Source: Bugulina stolonifera (lineage: Eukaryota > Bryozoa > Gymnolaemata > Cheilostomatida > Bugulidae). From it: DNA of 64,000 nucleotides. A program made the translations under genes and the position numbers. Below are positions 1 through 10,928 of this stretch, in pieces (the first letter of the stretch is position 1; the number at the start of each line of letters is the position of its first letter). Location: NCBI GenBank assembly GCA_935421135.1, contig OW285190.1, forward strand, positions 7,574,501-7,638,500, read 5' to 3'. Under the pieces are notes generated by a model that saw nothing but the letters and a program-made list of their open reading frames with translations, did not search any database and was not told the origin of the DNA.

Positions 1-169
1 TTTCCAGAAGACAGAAAAGTTTATTAGCTTGATCAATGATCAATAGCTTCAGGGTTTGGAGACTATGCCAAGGTGGCTCCCCAGTAGCTACACCACTGCC
101 CAGTAGAAATAAGGGACTACTTCTTAACAGAGATATTTGACTGTGATCCACTTTACTTTACTTTATCAA

Positions 170-250
170 CAGCTCATCAAATAGAATACTGTATAGTGAA
201 TTACAGTAGTAAGCTGAAGGCAGTGGTAGACAGGACCAGCTGTGGTAAGT
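170..250 (+). other. Putative non-coding first exon end and splice donor of FUT1
   Basis: A segment ending in GACCAGCTGTG followed by GTAAGTAC matches the metazoan splice-donor consensus. The same segment and donor recur, in gene orientation, upstream of FUT3, FUT4 and FUT5 at similar distances from the ATG. Conservation of exactly this junction among paralogues suggests a real 5' untranslated exon spliced to the coding exon. The exon start is not visible. Inferred, no transcript evidence. Confidence 0.55.
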
Positions 251-605
251 ACAGTATATACATGTACATGTTTTGTAGGCATATTATGCCCAGGTTTACA
301 TATAGACCTACTGAGCAGACTTATAATAATAATATTATCACACACATTTTTCAGCAAACTTTTATACTGTGGGCTGTAGAGGATAAAGATAGTGCTTAGT
401 AGCGTGACTAGAAAATAAAATTTGAGCTAAAATAATTTACGTAAAACCACAATTACTGAATTGCACTGTTGCTGACTCATTCATGTCTATAGGGCAATTT
501 TCCTAAAATGCATTGTATAATTTACATATTATTATACAATCACATGCATTTTCTATACTCATAGATGGTAAAAATTGAAGCAACGTACTGTGGTATTTTC
601 TTTTA

Positions 606-762
606 GGTGCAGTAATAGAGAAATTTGGATAGCCTTAGTTCCTTGTTTGTGGTTGGGTTTGGGGTAAGGGCGGTCAACTAGCAAAACATAGAGAAGACAA
701 CTTCTCCTGCTTCATTTTTGGCGAAGAACAAAGGCTATCTCAAATTTCTCCACTTCTGCACT
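606..762 (+). mobile_element. MITE family A, copy 1 (157 bp, TA target site)
   Basis: The ends form an inverted repeat of about 35 bp starting GGTGCAG and are flanked by TA on both sides, as for Tc1/mariner-type elements. A second copy of identical length lies at 61240-61396 in the opposite orientation. There is no coding capacity. It sits in the presumed first intron of FUT1. Confidence 0.8.
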
Positions 763-884
763 TAACTCGGTATTTTACAATGTGTACCACATAAAATGTG
801 TTTCCATGCTCTGAGATCTTTCTAATTGCATTTATTTTAGACTCGTACTCTGTAAAAGTGGTCTATATAATATAAACTATTGTT

Positions 885-960
885 TTCTAGCAGACAGAGT
901 TGCTGATAGATGCCTACGAGTTGAATGACTGGCTCCAACTAAAGGAGAAAACAGAAATAG
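885..960 (+). other. Candidate splice acceptor before FUT1 coding exon
   Basis: The pyrimidine-rich TTGTTTTCTAG is followed by CAGACAGAG. The same junction and about 60 bases after it are kept upstream of FUT5 (57224 and below on the minus strand), while FUT3 lacks part of this stretch. It would join the upstream donor at 245 to the coding exon. The preceding TATAATATAAA is also conserved in FUT5, so a core promoter at this place is the alternative reading. Confidence 0.4.
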
Positions 961-1059
961 GAATTACATGTAATAGCAGAAGATTAGGACGCAGTAAAAT
1001 AGCCGCAGCTGGCCTCATTTTCGGACACTGTTTGGTGTTTTGGTATACGGATTAAGAGC

Positions 1060-2460
1060 ATGGGCAACATGTATTATGTTTGATTACTGGTTTTTTGTTC
1101 AATATCGAGTGCATTGATAGTATATATATGCTTCAGTAAGATAACTTTGCACATAACTGCAAATGAGGAGAGGCAATCCGGTGTGGCAGAGAAAATCAAA
1201 TTTTGCTATCAAAAGTCTTTGGCAAACCAATCACGATCAACTTATGACCCTTACGATAATCTCTGCTATGCATCCCCACAAGTCAGATCACCATCTCACC
1301 CTCTCACTGCCCAGGAAATTGTAGATGTCGTTACCAGAAAACTCGGCCCGTCAGCTAATACATCTAAAGATATATTTGATGCATTTTCATTAAACATGAT
1401 TAGCATTAACAGAAGTGATGTAGACAATATAAAGATAATTTTAGGGTATCATGGATTTCCTCATCCAATGTGGCAGAGTTTGAATTTCACAAATTGTGCC
1501 TTCAGTAATTGTATCGGAGTGAACCCTCATCGCCCGTCCACCCGATGGTTGAAATCTCCAAATAAGCGTGCTATAACAGAGGCCCAGATTATTCTGTTCA
1601 GCATTTGGTTTAAATACAGCGAAGATTTCATCAAAATTCCAAGACGGCCAGATCAGTATTTTGGACTATATACAAATGAATCACCTGGATTTCCTGAGAA
1701 TATTGTTCCAAAGATAACAGATGGAAAGATTAATTTTACCAGTACATACAGCAGGTATTCAACTATTCCAAGCTGGCACGTGTATAAAGGATGTCAATAT
1801 AAACTTGAACAATCTCCGAGCACTGTTAACTATGCAGCAGACAAATCTAGAGGAGCTTTAGCCTATATTAGTCATTGTGACTCTGTCAATTATGACCGTT
1901 TAAAGATGATTAAAGAACTATCAAAATATATTCATGTGGATTTATATGGACGCTGTGGAAAGCCAGATCCTTGTAAAAATGAGAAAGATCGAACAAAATT
2001 TAATCAAAAATATCATTTTTATTTAAGCTTTGAAAATTCTCTTTGCCAAGACTACATCACCGAAAAGTTTTGGAGAAATTTAGCTGATCCAGCAAACATG
2101 GTGCCAGTAGCTATGGGTGGTCTTACAGTACAGGAATATACTGACATGGCTCCAAACAATTCTTTTATTCATGTACGTAACTTTACAGACATTAGAGCTT
2201 TAGGCAAATATCTAAAACACTTGATGAGTCATCAGGATAAATACAACAGTTATCATACGTGGAGAGAAACATGGCGGATGAGTAAGGTTCAATATCTACA
2301 CGTACTTCCTGCCTGTGAGTTATGTAGAATAGCCAATGAGAGACCACACATGCCTGCTATTGAACAATTATCTCCGAGATATAATGGTTTAGATGTGTGT
2401 GCAAACTACCAAGAGTTTCCTTCCAAATCAAGGTACATGGGAAGATGGAAAGGCGTGTGA
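1060..2460 (+). CDS. FUT1: GT10 alpha-1,3-fucosyltransferase, start region interrupted by TGA
   Basis: The expected product is a type II Golgi enzyme that moves fucose from GDP-fucose to an N-acetyllactosamine-like acceptor. Visible family marks, in order, are PMWQSLNFTNC in the N-terminal lobe, NESP, SHCDSVNYDRL, DLYGRCG, the donor-site block SFENSLCQDYITEKF, VPVAMGG and a C-terminal CELC. The end is GRWKGV. The ATG at 1060 aligns with that of FUT5, but codon 8 (1081-1083) is TGA where FUT5 has CGG (Arg). The remaining 458 codons are open. The next in-frame ATG lies well inside the protein, so translation as read would lose the membrane anchor. FUT3 has the same defect. It may be a recent pseudogene or use an unseen start. 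It is the only copy on the plus strand. Its middle segment (around 1540-1650) is of the FUT2 type although its N-terminus is of the FUT3/FUT5 type. Confidence 0.85.
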
Positions 2461-2904
2461 ATATTTGGTCTAATCTAGACGATTTCAGGATTACAGCATT
2501 TTGTTATAATACTGCACTGTGTAACAATCTATCAGTATTTTTATGAGTCAATGAGGATGTAGTAGAACTGTAGCACATTTACTTCTTCGCTGACTTGCTA
2601 TTTTTGAATCATTTAAGACCTCTACCCAAATTGAGCTGTTTGCATATATTTGATGAAAGCAAGGCCTTTGATGGTCCAAATAGGGAGGATTATGATACAC
2701 GAAGGGACTACCCATGAAGGAGAAATATTTCATCAACATGATTGTATTTAACTGAGTTAAATATATAAGTAGTTACAATGTACATTGTAGATATTTTCTG
2801 AAAATATAGTTTCACTATATTGTTGTACAAAGTGGACATATCCATAATTATCCAATACTAAAATCTTTATGAAACTTTTTCGCAACCTATCATCATCTGT
2901 AATA
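2461..2904. other. FUT1 3' flank, no recognisable feature
   Basis: This is AT-rich non-coding sequence. It does not match the 3' flanks shared by FUT2 and FUT3, so the duplication that made FUT1 ended near its stop codon or the flank was replaced. I see no convincing ORF or repeat. Confidence 0.5.
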
Positions 2905-4606
2905 AAGCAACTGATCTCTGGAGATTGAGCTTTTTATAACACCATGCGCCACTTGCACCGGGTGTTGTGTTCCAAATCAATTCTTAGGTAGCTGAGGCAT
3001 CTGGAGTGTCTTGCCTAAATGGAGAGATTTATATTATGCATTGTCTAAGTAATTCCGACGGTCAGTGTTACACCATCATTATGACTTTACCTGCCGTTCT
3101 TTTGCAATATTTTATACGATTGGCTTGATTTCCCTAAACATAGAAGGATGCAGATCTCTTTAGATCACTGCATTCTTACTTAGGATTAATAGCGGGAAGT
3201 CAAACTAGTTTTAAATTTAAGATAATGGCCACTTGACAACAACTACTTGGTGACTAAGGAGTTTTAATGATAAGGATATTAGTGTATGTCAAAGGGTCGG
3301 AGATAGAAATGTTTCAAAGGGGTGCCTAAAGTGTCCTCAATTTAACAAGTGAAGCCAGGTCTGTGCATAATTATTAAGCTAAGCGTTGTCCTAAAACTTC
3401 GAATAAGACCAATACAGCTTCTAAAATGTATGACAATCTGTTGTGGAGGATTGCTTCGCTGATGCACTCACTCTGTGGCAAAACAATTTTGCGGAGTTGT
3501 TCCCTCCCAACATTTTTACCAGGAGAGCATGATTTGTGAAAGGTACACCCGTAGAGTTTGGTATTCCTAGAGGCAGTACTTTGGGCTCTTTTTATATGAT
3601 TGGCCAAAGCAAGGGTAGAAGCTCGACTGCCATCATGGATTGGGACTGGAATAGGTCGTTTGCTGTATGTTGTGTACACTTTTGAGTGCAAAACTGTAAA
3701 TATTATTTTTGTATAACTCGATTCTAAGCAGTTCTGTGGTTGTAGCAATCATCGCAATTGAGGTTTCAGTAACAGGGTCTACTACTAGTGTTTAATGACA
3801 TCGTTGAAGGACATACATGTAAATTGATAAAGCAAGGAAGATTTTAAAATGAAATTTAGTTATTTTAAGTTATTAATAAATATTAGTGCATAGTTATTAC
3901 TTGCTTGGTTTTTGTTAATTAATGTGGATATTTATTTTATTGTCTTTACAAGACCCCAAGAACTAAATTACTATACCAAGTCATCAAATGCGATATTGCA
4001 ATTCAAATGTTTTTCCTAAGCCCAAGGTTTTTTTAAAGAGTTATTGGGCTTCATTGTTGGTAAAACATGGTACCTAAATAGAGCCAACAGTTCAAATTTC
4101 AATGAAAAGTGTCACTGTGTATTCTCTACAAATGTTGCACTATAAACAAGGTGGGCCTAGGTGAACCTTTTCAGAGGTACTCCATGCTCTCCTATTTTAT
4201 TGGAGAAATTCGCTTGGTTATAGGCTATCTGCGTGCCTAGATCATAGAAGTTTGCATACATGTTACATGTTACATGTTACATGTTACATGCTACATTTCT
4301 TTTAAATTTTAATGCAGTTATTTTTGCTGTCGGCAATGTAAACCTAAATATTGTATATATCATAAACTATCAAGTATCGACATGTATCACCAGTAGCTGT
4401 TAACTATCAATAGTATCGACATGTATCACCAGTAGCTGTTAACTATCAATAGTATCGACATGTATCACCAGTAGCTGTTAACTATCAATAGTATCGACAT
4501 GTATCACCAGTAGCTGTTAACTATCAAGTATCTACATGTATCACCAGTAGCTGCTATATGGTATTCGTTTCATAGGTTTCTACTATTGAGAGAGAAAGGC
4601 CATCTT
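2905..4606 (+). repeat. Left arm of a 1.7-kb inverted duplication
   Basis: This non-coding block is the reverse complement of 40610-42522, apart from a 499-bp MITE present only in the right copy and a tandem expansion present only here. A third, partial copy of the portion near 3005-3390 lies at 38885-39223. Identity looks high throughout, with scattered substitutions and small indels. The small ORFs inside it carry no family signal. Confidence 0.8.
4365..4556 (+). repeat. 39-bp minisatellite, about five units
   Basis: A 39-bp unit beginning GTATCGACATGTATCACCAG is repeated with a shortened last unit. The matching place in the right arm (about 40650-40700) has a single copy, so the array expanded after the inverted duplication. 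Confidence 0.9.
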
Positions 4607-6950
4607 ACATGTAATTTTCTGTGTAAACCACTTTCAAGATAGAGACTACCAACTAGGCCGCCGGTAATAACAGGGACTGGAAGTTTATTTTAAATTGTTA
4701 TGGTCATGTTTATAATTTATATCATTAATTTTTTTTAGCTAGGTGTGTGGTCTCATGCCCACTACAATAGGTCAATATTACCATCTTTTTTATATGCTAA
4801 TATTTGTAGAAGAAACTGTTACTAATCGAATATAACAAACTAGGGCGGTAGTCCGAGTTTGTTAGCAGTATCTTCCTGCCGACTTCATTGTAAGCTAATC
4901 AAGTCAATCTATTGAAATATATTTGACTCTGCAATAAACTCTCTTTAGTTATACCTGGATAATTTGGACTAATTATAATCATCTACTAGTAGCACTCTAC
5001 AAAAATAATTAGTTGGTAGTAACTACAATGCAATTGCAAAACTATAATTATACATCATAATACAAGAGTAAGTACAATAACAATCTTCTTTGTAAATAGT
5101 TTTAATAATAATTCATAGGCTGTGTCCAATACTGTTTAGTGTTTAGTGTAGTGTATGATGTATTTCTAAAATAGACTATTTTTTGGACTGCTACAGGCTG
5201 CTGGAAACATTGCAGTATTGTATTGGGCAATGAAGGCATGTACATACATTTTGTAAATGTATGTACATGTACAAATAATGTTAGCTATGCATAATTGTGG
5301 AGTTATCTATACTTATTGAATATAATATTATATACATTTCTACATATAATATTATATGTACATAGATAACTCTGATTTATATTATATATAACATGGTATG
5401 TATATAGCTTTATTTAATGTGCAATATAAATTCTATAATACAGTGTACATTGTAACATCAGCATTATCAGCATTATCAGTATATCAGCATTTTGCTTTCT
5501 CATATCAAGGAGTAAGAGAGGGAAGGAGACTCGTCTATGAGGATTTTGTGTTCGATGTGCGCCTTGGTTTAAAAATATGAGCACATGAGTCGCTGGCAGT
5601 AAGCGAGCAGACAACTCCGTTGAATTGTGATGCGCTTCCTCATTGCTAAACAGGTATAAAAGCAATGCACATGTGCACGGCTCTGGCGCTTATTACGTCA
5701 CAGTTATAGCATACAATAAAAATCATTTCTATGGAGAGATAAAAATTATTGTTTATTGACATAGCCTAGAGTTTGAGCACTGTTTTCATTTAGTGTGGGC
5801 ATGTTGTAGGGCCCACAAACTAGCCTACCAACTAAAATGGTATCTTAACTATGCATCATAAATCAAATTAAGTATATGGAGTCCTGATGTTAGAGAAACG
5901 TGTTGCACAAATTAGTTCATTTTAACCGCGATTTCAGCGTTTGTACGTTTTTTTTATTATGAAGGAGCGAAGTTTAAATTTGGATTTAAACTTCACCAAT
6001 TGCAGCAAGTTTAAATCTGTTAGTATAGTTATTTTTGCTTATTTTGTTGAGCATGTTGGTATTTGCAAAAATGTCATAATTTTGTCCAAAATTATATTTT
6101 CTTTGATTAGTCTTGGAGTTATGTTTCCTTGATCTGTGAGGATGAGAAAACAATAGGATAGGTAGGCTTCAGCTTGTTTCAAGGCTTTTTTTCTTAGCTT
6201 ACAGGTACATGTACTTAGTTAGCTCACAACTAGACCACCACAGTGGTCATTCCTCTTCCACACCTTCAAGAAGAAGGATGTCATCATCTTCAAAAATTTA
6301 TCATGGATAGTCTGATTGGGAAGTCAATAATTGATTGTGACTGATTTGTGGAAGCTGAACAGGACAGCACCACACTATATTACTATTATTAGGTAATTAT
6401 ATTGTCGTACATATTATAATTATAATGTATATAATACCACATTGATTAAATAATTATAATCAATGCTTTTCTTCCCCTTGGGATGATGGTTACTTGTGAT
6501 GATAGTATCACAGGAATTGTAATAGACAAATTCATGAATTATAAGAGCTGTTACAAAGTTCTTTTGGTAAAATGAGGTGATAAATTGTTATAACCGCCAC
6601 TGGGAATGCTCAGGTAATTGAGCCCATTAGTAGGCAGAGTACAGAATATCGTAGTGTACAGTAACAATATTATTACTATATTGATTGATAGTTGGCACAC
6701 TGGCGTGATATTCAGCAGATAAAATTATTGCTTGATAAGTATCAACTTAACAATTTTATTGAATTGCTAGCTGGTTACTAGCTGCCTAGGACTTACAGTA
6801 GGACTGGTGAAGTTATATTATTTAAGGTGAAGGTGGTGGTGACCAGTATTGTTGAGCAGAGCTATGTAGTATTGTAATGCATTGGCTAAGGCCTGGTACT
6901 TCCTGGGTCCATACATAGGTCCCCCTTCTTCTGCTCAATTACTTCATTAG
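4607..6950. other. Intergenic DNA with short palindromes
   Basis: No gene is recognised. There are AT-rich palindromes, for example around 5238-5272 (CATGTACATACA and its complement) and 5320-5365. Open frames at 5398-5580 and 5941-6132 are short, begin without support and have no family signal. Confidence 0.5.
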
Positions 6951-7092
6951 GAATGTTATAGGAAAACTTGTCGTGTTTCCCAACATGGTGGTGGGGGAGC
7001 TCCGCCAGAGCGACGTCTTGCCTTACCGTGCGGATGCCCGCGGCAGCAAAATTGCAATGGATGATAACAAAAAGTTTTACTTGGAAAACTGA
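6951..7092 (+). other. Orphan terminal-exon-like segment (47 codons)
   Basis: A pyrimidine-rich tract ending TTCATTAG precedes an open frame that runs to TGA at 7090-7092. It contains ATGGTGGTGGGGGAG at 6985. The stretch 6985-7060 is much richer in G and C than its surroundings. From the ATG it reads MVVGELRQSD, then a charged segment ending KFYLEN. No family is recognised. It could be the last exon of a gene whose other exons I cannot find, a small ORF, or a retrocopy fragment. Confidence 0.3.
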
Positions 7093-7880
7093 GATTGATC
7101 ATTTACAAAGAAAACTTCAGCAACCTACCACGCTTCGTCCGTAAAAAACGTTTCTGATGAGCGAATACATGCAATTATAAAACTATTGAAACTGATTAGA
7201 ACTTATTTAGGTTTGTAAATATACTATAGTCTCTGGAAACACCATAACATCATTCATGGTATTAATCAGACTCTGTTGCTACTGCTCTGCAGATACTAAA
7301 ACCCAAACCGTAATCCAAATATACAAAGGAGCAAAGCTTACTTTCAAAATAAAAAAATTGTTACAGACTGGGTATTGATGTAGTCTATATGTACATGTAC
7401 AAGTATTTCAAGTTTGAGAACAACTCTATAGCATGTGTCTAAATAGCAAAGCATTTACATGTATTAGCTTAACCCCGAAATAGTTATTTGCTTGAGGAGC
7501 AGTATAAAAGGAGTTTCAGAAATTGTGAGCAAAAATTTCAGAGAAATTGACTAGGTGACTTGCATAATATGTTGGACTACGTATACACTAGCAGAGAAAA
7601 TCCTGGTGTTCTCGGATAAAAGAAAGGAGGAGCCCGACTCATGAGCACTTCTCATTACTGGATTATACAACTGCACCGAGATTCTTGGTTCCATTAAAAA
7701 AAAAATTTAGTAATTGTATTTTAAAAAGTATATAGGGAATTGCCATAACACCACTCAATGCTATAGTCCTTTGAACTCGTCTAAGCACTATAGTTATAGT
7801 AATACTACCAATATTTGTGACTACCTACCAACTTTGAATTAATCTTAAGTACGCATGTTAGGTATATTCAGAAAGAATAC
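7093..7880. other. Intergenic, nothing recognised
   Basis: AT-rich sequence without a supported ORF, RNA gene or repeat that recurs in the window. Confidence 0.5.
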
Positions 7881-8712
7881 TGGTTCAATGTAGGCCGATG
7901 CTTGGGCTCATGAAAGAGTCAAGGGTCGGCGTAGGTTTGATGGTTTATACTCTTAAGAGTGTTACAGTTCTTAATAATTAACTGGGGACGTAGGCCCGAT
8001 GCTTAGGCTCATTAAAGAGTCAAGGATCGACTAAGGTCTGATGTTTATACTCATCAATAGTGTAGTAAGAGTCCCGAGGACGAGCTCAGGCGCTAGAGGT
8101 CCAGGGGACCAAGGCTGGAGCTGCCTGCCTGTAAGAGTAAGACTTGTAGGTTGAGTTAAGAGATGTTGCTTTATTAGAGTTCAATTGATAACTGACTAGC
8201 ATAGGAAAATGTGCTAGCGTTTATACTGATCTAGTTTCCGGTAAAAAGCCCGATAAGGTATCGGTTTGGACGATAAGGTATCGGCCCGGAAATTGCATAA
8301 CAATATGGCTGAAAAGTGCCCGAAGTCCGACCTTAAATGGGTCGGTCATGTTCAAAAAGGGCTTACAATCATGTGGAAAAAATTATACATGTATATAAAA
8401 ACTACTATGATCCAAGACATCGGCCATTACTTATAATAGGCAAAAGGACTACATGTAATTACAATGATTTATATAATAATGTGACTTGTTACAACAATGC
8501 GTATGCATAGCAAAAATGATAAACAAGTATAATGAACATGATTAGTTGATAATTATAACACATGAGCCGGACAGTTAATTGATTATAGATATAATTATAA
8601 GAATAATGCACTGTAACTGTGGGCATTTAGAGTTAGTTAAGTGTGGCAGTCTATAAGAGACTGGACATGACTAGCATGCCGAAACACCGCAGTATCACGC
8701 CAGGAATTACCA
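7881..8712 (-). mobile_element. Diverged solo LTR related to the 10929 family
   Basis: The ends are TGGT and ACCA. The flanking 5-mers are AATAC and ACTAC, a target duplication with one change. The core around 8228-8340 matches the minus-strand LTRs at 29669 and 52317: a TTCCGGTAAAAAG start, then CCGGAAATT, an AATATGGC-like segment, and CCGACC with AAATGGGTCGG. The length (832 bp) is like its relatives. It contains an internal imperfect duplication of about 100 bp (7890-7960 and 7990-8060). No internal retrotransposon region is present. Confidence 0.5.
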
Positions 8713-8860
8713 ACTACTAGGTAGATTTTTTATTTTAAAAATTTAGGCTATCATAAACTGATAAAGTATATGTGTAAAGTGTACGGTTTAACCCATATCA
8801 TAGATTGTATTACTGCAATAAGCAGTTTAAACAGAGAGGCCCTATATAGTCTGATCTTAC

Positions 8861-9237
8861 AAGTTTATACCTTGTAAACAAAATAATAGACGCAACAGAC
8901 AATAGACACTCTTAGATTCTAAGCAGACTAGTTCAGACTTTTGCTTCTACCCGTTGGCAAGTATGGATTGGGACTCTACAAGTACGTCCCACAGCACCCT
9001 TAAGTCTGCAAATTTACAAAGTTGTCTTCTCTACATGTATTACACAAATAGAGAAAACAACTCCACATTAATGTTTTAGTAATAATGGCTAGAAATTAGA
9101 CCAAAATATTCTGCTGCATAACACTAATTGTTCAACATCAACGCAATAGTGTTACTTGTTCTTGGCAGTGTTTCCTATCCCGATCAATAATTACCTACGA
9201 TGTTGCGTCTATTATTGTGTTTACAAGGTATAAACTT
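8861..9237. mobile_element. Foldback MITE, 37-bp terminal arms
   Basis: The arms 8861-8897 and 9201-9237 are inverted copies with one mismatch in 37 bp. The 303-bp interior has no ORF of note. A target duplication is not clear, so the true ends may lie slightly outside the arms. Confidence 0.65.
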
Positions 9238-9697
9238 TCTTGCCTTAGAATCTCTGGGCAAGCACCAAAATCCCTGGACTTGGTTTAAATGTACATATAT
9301 AATTATTATTTGATTGAAAAATCAAATTATCTATTTTTAGTGCTATTTATTATAATGTGTTTGTCTGAATTAAGCTTCTGGTCGTATAAAATTCTTGTAT
9401 ATATGCATATAAATGTACATTGTGTATGTATATACTAATAAATTTATATGCATGTACGTGTACATTTACATTGTATTAATACAATGTATATAACTGTAAT
9501 AATATAATGTATAATATTATGCAATATGCATGCACGTTACATGCACAGTATAATAATAATGGCAGACCCTCATTTCTGAGTATATCAGTGGTATTTTATA
9601 TACCACAGCTAGGTGTGGCTTATTTTATAGTGTTGTGTGAGCATACCAAGTTCTCACCACTACTTTTCAGTCACTGTCTATTATGGACCCGGCAGGA

Positions 9698-9761
9698 AGC
9701 ACTGCTACAAGGCCCGAACAGACAGCACCAGCACTGTCTGTTCCGGCCTTGTAGCAGTGCT
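9698..9761. other. Compact 28-bp hairpin with 8-nt loop
   Basis: Arms 9698-9725 and 9734-9761 pair over 28 bp with one mismatch and an 8-base loop. Pairing continues weakly outward. The stretch is GC-rich in an AT-rich region. The size is compatible with a miRNA or small-RNA precursor, but a recent palindromic duplication is equally possible. Confidence 0.45.
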
Positions 9762-9954
9762 GGTGCTGCGGTTTTTCACCTGCCCCACCGTGATGTGGCT
9801 GCTCTTGTATTGAAGAGGGCAGAGGTGGATCTTTATTCTGCATGCAGATGATATACACACAGGGTACGTCCATTATTTAAAGTCCTGATCCGCATTGTAT
9901 GTATATAATGCACATGTTCACCATATATTATACGTGTATTATAACCTTTTGAAC

Positions 9955-10175
9955 ACAGCTGCAATTTATTGTCAACATTTTGTGGATTAAATCGGAGTTG
10001 CTCTCTCACAGGGATTTAGTTCATGCAAAGGCAAACAACTTTATATTATAAAAGATGATGCTGAAGTTCAATTTTAGAGGAAGTCATCTTCTTTTGACTG
10101 CAATTTTATATAGAGAGTGCGCAATTTCACATCAATGTGTATACCTATAAAATACAACATTATTCAACTTACAGT
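9955..10175 (+). repeat. Dispersed repeat R1, copy 1
   Basis: This shares with copies near 23750, 44868, 25830, 32855 and 53018 a core of CAAACAACTTTATAT, AAGTTCAA, an ATCxTCTTTTGA-like box and TTCACATCAATGTGTAT. It is non-coding and truncated relative to the others. No clear terminal repeats are seen. Confidence 0.7.
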
Positions 10176-10235
10176 TACAGCTGCAGTAACTGTTACGGCT
10201 ACTGCTACGGCTACGGTTAAGGTGGCGGTGGTGGG

Positions 10236-10754
10236 TAGCGGAAGCAGTAGCAGTAGTAGTAGCGGTAGCAGTAGTAGTAGTAGTAGTAGTAGTAGCGGTA
10301 GCAGTAGTAGTAGCGGTAGCAGTAGTAGTAGCGGTAGCAATAGTAGTAGTAGTAGTAGTAGTAGTGATAGCAGTAGTAGTAGTGATAGCAGTAGTAGTAG
10401 TAGTTGTAGTAGTAGTAGCGGTAGCAGCAGTAGCGGTAGCAGCAGTAGCGGTAGCAGTAGCAGTAGTAGTAGTAGTAGTACTAGTAGTAGTGGTAGCAGC
10501 GGTAGTAGCAGTAGTAGTAGTAGTAGCAGTAGTAGCAGTAGTAGCAGTAGTAGAAGTAGTAGTAGCGGTAGCATCAGCAGCAGCAGCGGCAGCGGCAAAG
10601 GCAGCAGCAGCAGCAGCAGCAGCAGCAGCGGCAGCAGTGGCAGCAGTGGCAGCAGTGGCAGCAGTAGCGGCAGCAGTGACAGCGGCAGCAGCAGTGGCGG
10701 CGGCGGCAGCAGTGGCGGCGGCAGTAGCGGCGGCGGCGGCAGCAGCAGCGGCAG

Positions 10755-10805
<51 letters not shown>

Positions 10806-10830
10806 CAGCAGTAGTAGTAGCAGTAGCAGT
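10236..10830 (+). repeat. Trinucleotide (AGT/AGC)n microsatellite, about 600 bp
   Basis: Blocks of AGTAGT give way to AGCAGC with GGC interruptions. Three or more frames are open on both strands (polyserine, polyalanine, polythreonine and so on), which is what a triplet repeat produces by itself. I do not call a protein. The AGT-rich left half and AGC-rich right half suggest directional spread of variant units. Confidence 0.9.
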
Positions 10831-10928
10831 ATTATACAGCATTACAGCATTATACATGTATATTATACACATAGTACAATGTACATGTGTAGTATATACA
10901 ATGTACATGTACATTATTTATATTATAT

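Noticed and set aside
3374..3748. 124-codon minus-strand frame
   Set aside because: It lies in the inverted duplication, is broken in the right arm (TAA near 41980), and has no recognisable motif.
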